DNA of 6,047 bases from Candidatus Acidiferrales bacterium. Its GTDB lineage: Bacteria; Acidobacteriota; Terriglobia; Acidoferrales; UBA7541. Positions 5,410 to 6,047 of the stretch are shown in pieces; the first letter of the stretch is position 1; every line of letters begins with the position of its first letter. Made by a program: the position numbers and the translations under genes. The notes under the pieces are model-generated. The model was not told where the DNA came from, searched no databases, and saw nothing but the letters and a program-made list of their open reading frames with translations. Where the stretch lies: assembly GCA_030043155.1 (NCBI GenBank), contig JASHYE010000510.1:1-6047 (forward strand), given 5' to 3'.

Positions 5410-6047
5410 TTGCGATGGAGAGTCAAGCGCAGAGTCGCTCTCGCGCTCGGCAGCGTTGCCGTACTGGCGAGCTTGTGCGGATGCGGATTTTCATCGGGAG
5501 GGTCGTCTATTCCTGGGCAGAGCGCCAGCGTAACGGTTTCGCCGACGAAAACGACGGTGTCGCTGGGCCGGACGGTGCAGTTTACGGCGACGGTGACAGG
5601 AATGACGTCTGACAGCGTGAATTGGAGCGTGAACAACGTTGCCGGCGGAAATTCGATTGTGGGGACCATTTCGGCATCGGGGCTATATACCGCGCCGCAG
5701 GTAATGCCTGCGAATTCAACTGTCACGATCACAGCAGCCACGCAATCAGCGCCGCAAACCAGCGGTTCTGCGACGGTGCAGATTGAAAATGGCACCGCGG
5801 CGGGCATCACGGTGAGCATCACGCCGAGTTCGGCAAACGTTGGGCCCGGTGGAAATGTGACTTTTGCTGCGAGTGTGAGCGGGGCCGGAAGCGCGAGTTC
5901 AGCTGTCAACTGGAGCGTAAGCAGCACAAGCGGGAGTGGCGCGAATCTTGGCGCGATCAGCGCCAGCGGCGCGGATGCGGCGGTGTACACAGCGCCAGCA
6001 AGCCCTCCGCCGCAAGGCTCTGTTTCCGTGGTGGCGACCAGCGTGGC
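5410..6047 (+). CDS. Probable lipoprotein with tandem Ig-like repeats (3' end cut by window edge)
   Basis: The frame is open from 5308 to the right edge. From a TTG at 5410 the product begins with basic RWRVKRR, a hydrophobic core VALALGSVAVLASL and LCGC, a plausible though non-classical lipobox. This suggests export and lipid attachment near residue 25. A Gly/Ser linker (FSSGGSSIPGQ) follows, then two copies of a module of 94 residues: copy 1 at 5530-5811, copy 2 from 5812 into the edge. Both copies share VT/SxxP at the front, a G-x-x-V-x-F-x-A-x-V-x-G strand, VNWSV, G-x-ISASG and YTAP. This is the pattern of bacterial Ig-like surface modules frequent in large Acidobacteriota proteins. The start is uncertain: no in-frame ATG exists, and GTG 5326, GTG 5344, GTG 5350 and TTG 5377 are alternatives. 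I chose 5410 because it gives a normal-length signal peptide, although it lacks a clear ribosome-binding site. The function beyond the edge is unknown. Confidence 0.75.
   Translation, partial: MRWRVKRRVALALGSVAVLASLCGCGFSSGGSSIPGQSASVTVSPTKTTVSLGRTVQFTATVTGMTSDSVNWSVNNVAGGNSIVGTISASGLYTAPQVMPANSTVTITAATQSAPQTSGSATVQIENGTAAGITVSITPSSANVGPGGNVTFAASVSGAGSASSAVNWSVSSTSGSGANLGAISASGADAAVYTAPASPPPQGSVSVVATSV
5530..6047 (+). repeat. Tandem Ig-like protein repeats, 282-bp period (second copy truncated)
   Basis: Comparing translations from 5530 and 5812 aligns VTVSPTKTTVSLGRTVQFTA with VSITPSSANVGPGGNVTFAA, then VNWSV with VNWSV, TISASG with AISASG, and YTAP with YTAP. Copy 2 has a few extra residues before YTAP. 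The DNA has diverged much more than the motif positions, so this is an old duplication kept at protein level rather than a recent one. Confidence 0.8.

Noticed and set aside
5385..5990. Minus-strand frame with hydrophobic, membrane-like translation
   Set aside because: The hydrophobic look arises from reading the Ser/Thr/Val/Ala-rich Ig repeats backwards. The plus frame has a clear 94-residue repeat with conserved motifs, so the minus frame is a shadow.

Overview
The window most resembles a chromosomal segment of a moderately GC-rich environmental bacterium, probably an Acidobacteriota member. That placement is an inference. It rests on the secreted Thr-rich protein and the lipoprotein with Ig-like YTAP repeats, both common styles in that phylum, beside ordinary sucCD and trpD housekeeping genes. 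I see no rRNA, tRNA, CRISPR array or insertion sequence.

Layout. Positions 1-1544 (minus strand) hold the succinyl-CoA synthetase operon: sucC complete, then sucD, which overlaps it by 4 nt and runs off the left edge. A 95-bp divergent spacer (1545-1639) follows. On the plus strand, 1640-2059 encodes a 139-aa protein that looks like the DUF6998 family and carries a PD-(D/E)xK-nuclease-like signature. Its stop codon overlaps the start of trpD (2056-3114, anthranilate phosphoribosyltransferase) in an ATGA. A 128-bp spacer leads to 3243-4451, a secreted two-domain protein of unknown function with a run of eight threonines. Positions 4526-5165 (minus) hold an unrecognised gene whose coding signal changes frame next to a GATAC-GATAC tandem repeat. 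It ends in a hairpin that separates it from the convergent secreted-protein gene. From about 5410 to the right edge (plus) runs a truncated lipoprotein built from ~94-residue Ig-like repeats.

How the genes fit together. SucC and SucD form one TCA-cycle enzyme. TrpD catalyses the second step of tryptophan synthesis, but no other trp gene is visible, and its coupled partner is a nuclease-like protein rather than a trp enzyme. The right half (3243-6047) reads as accessory cell-envelope or unknown genes, in part visibly more AT-rich than the housekeeping genes. The points most worth a second look are the nuclease-like gene coupled to trpD, the frame break at 4952-4961, and the rival two-gene reading of that locus supported by a strong internal ribosome-binding site.
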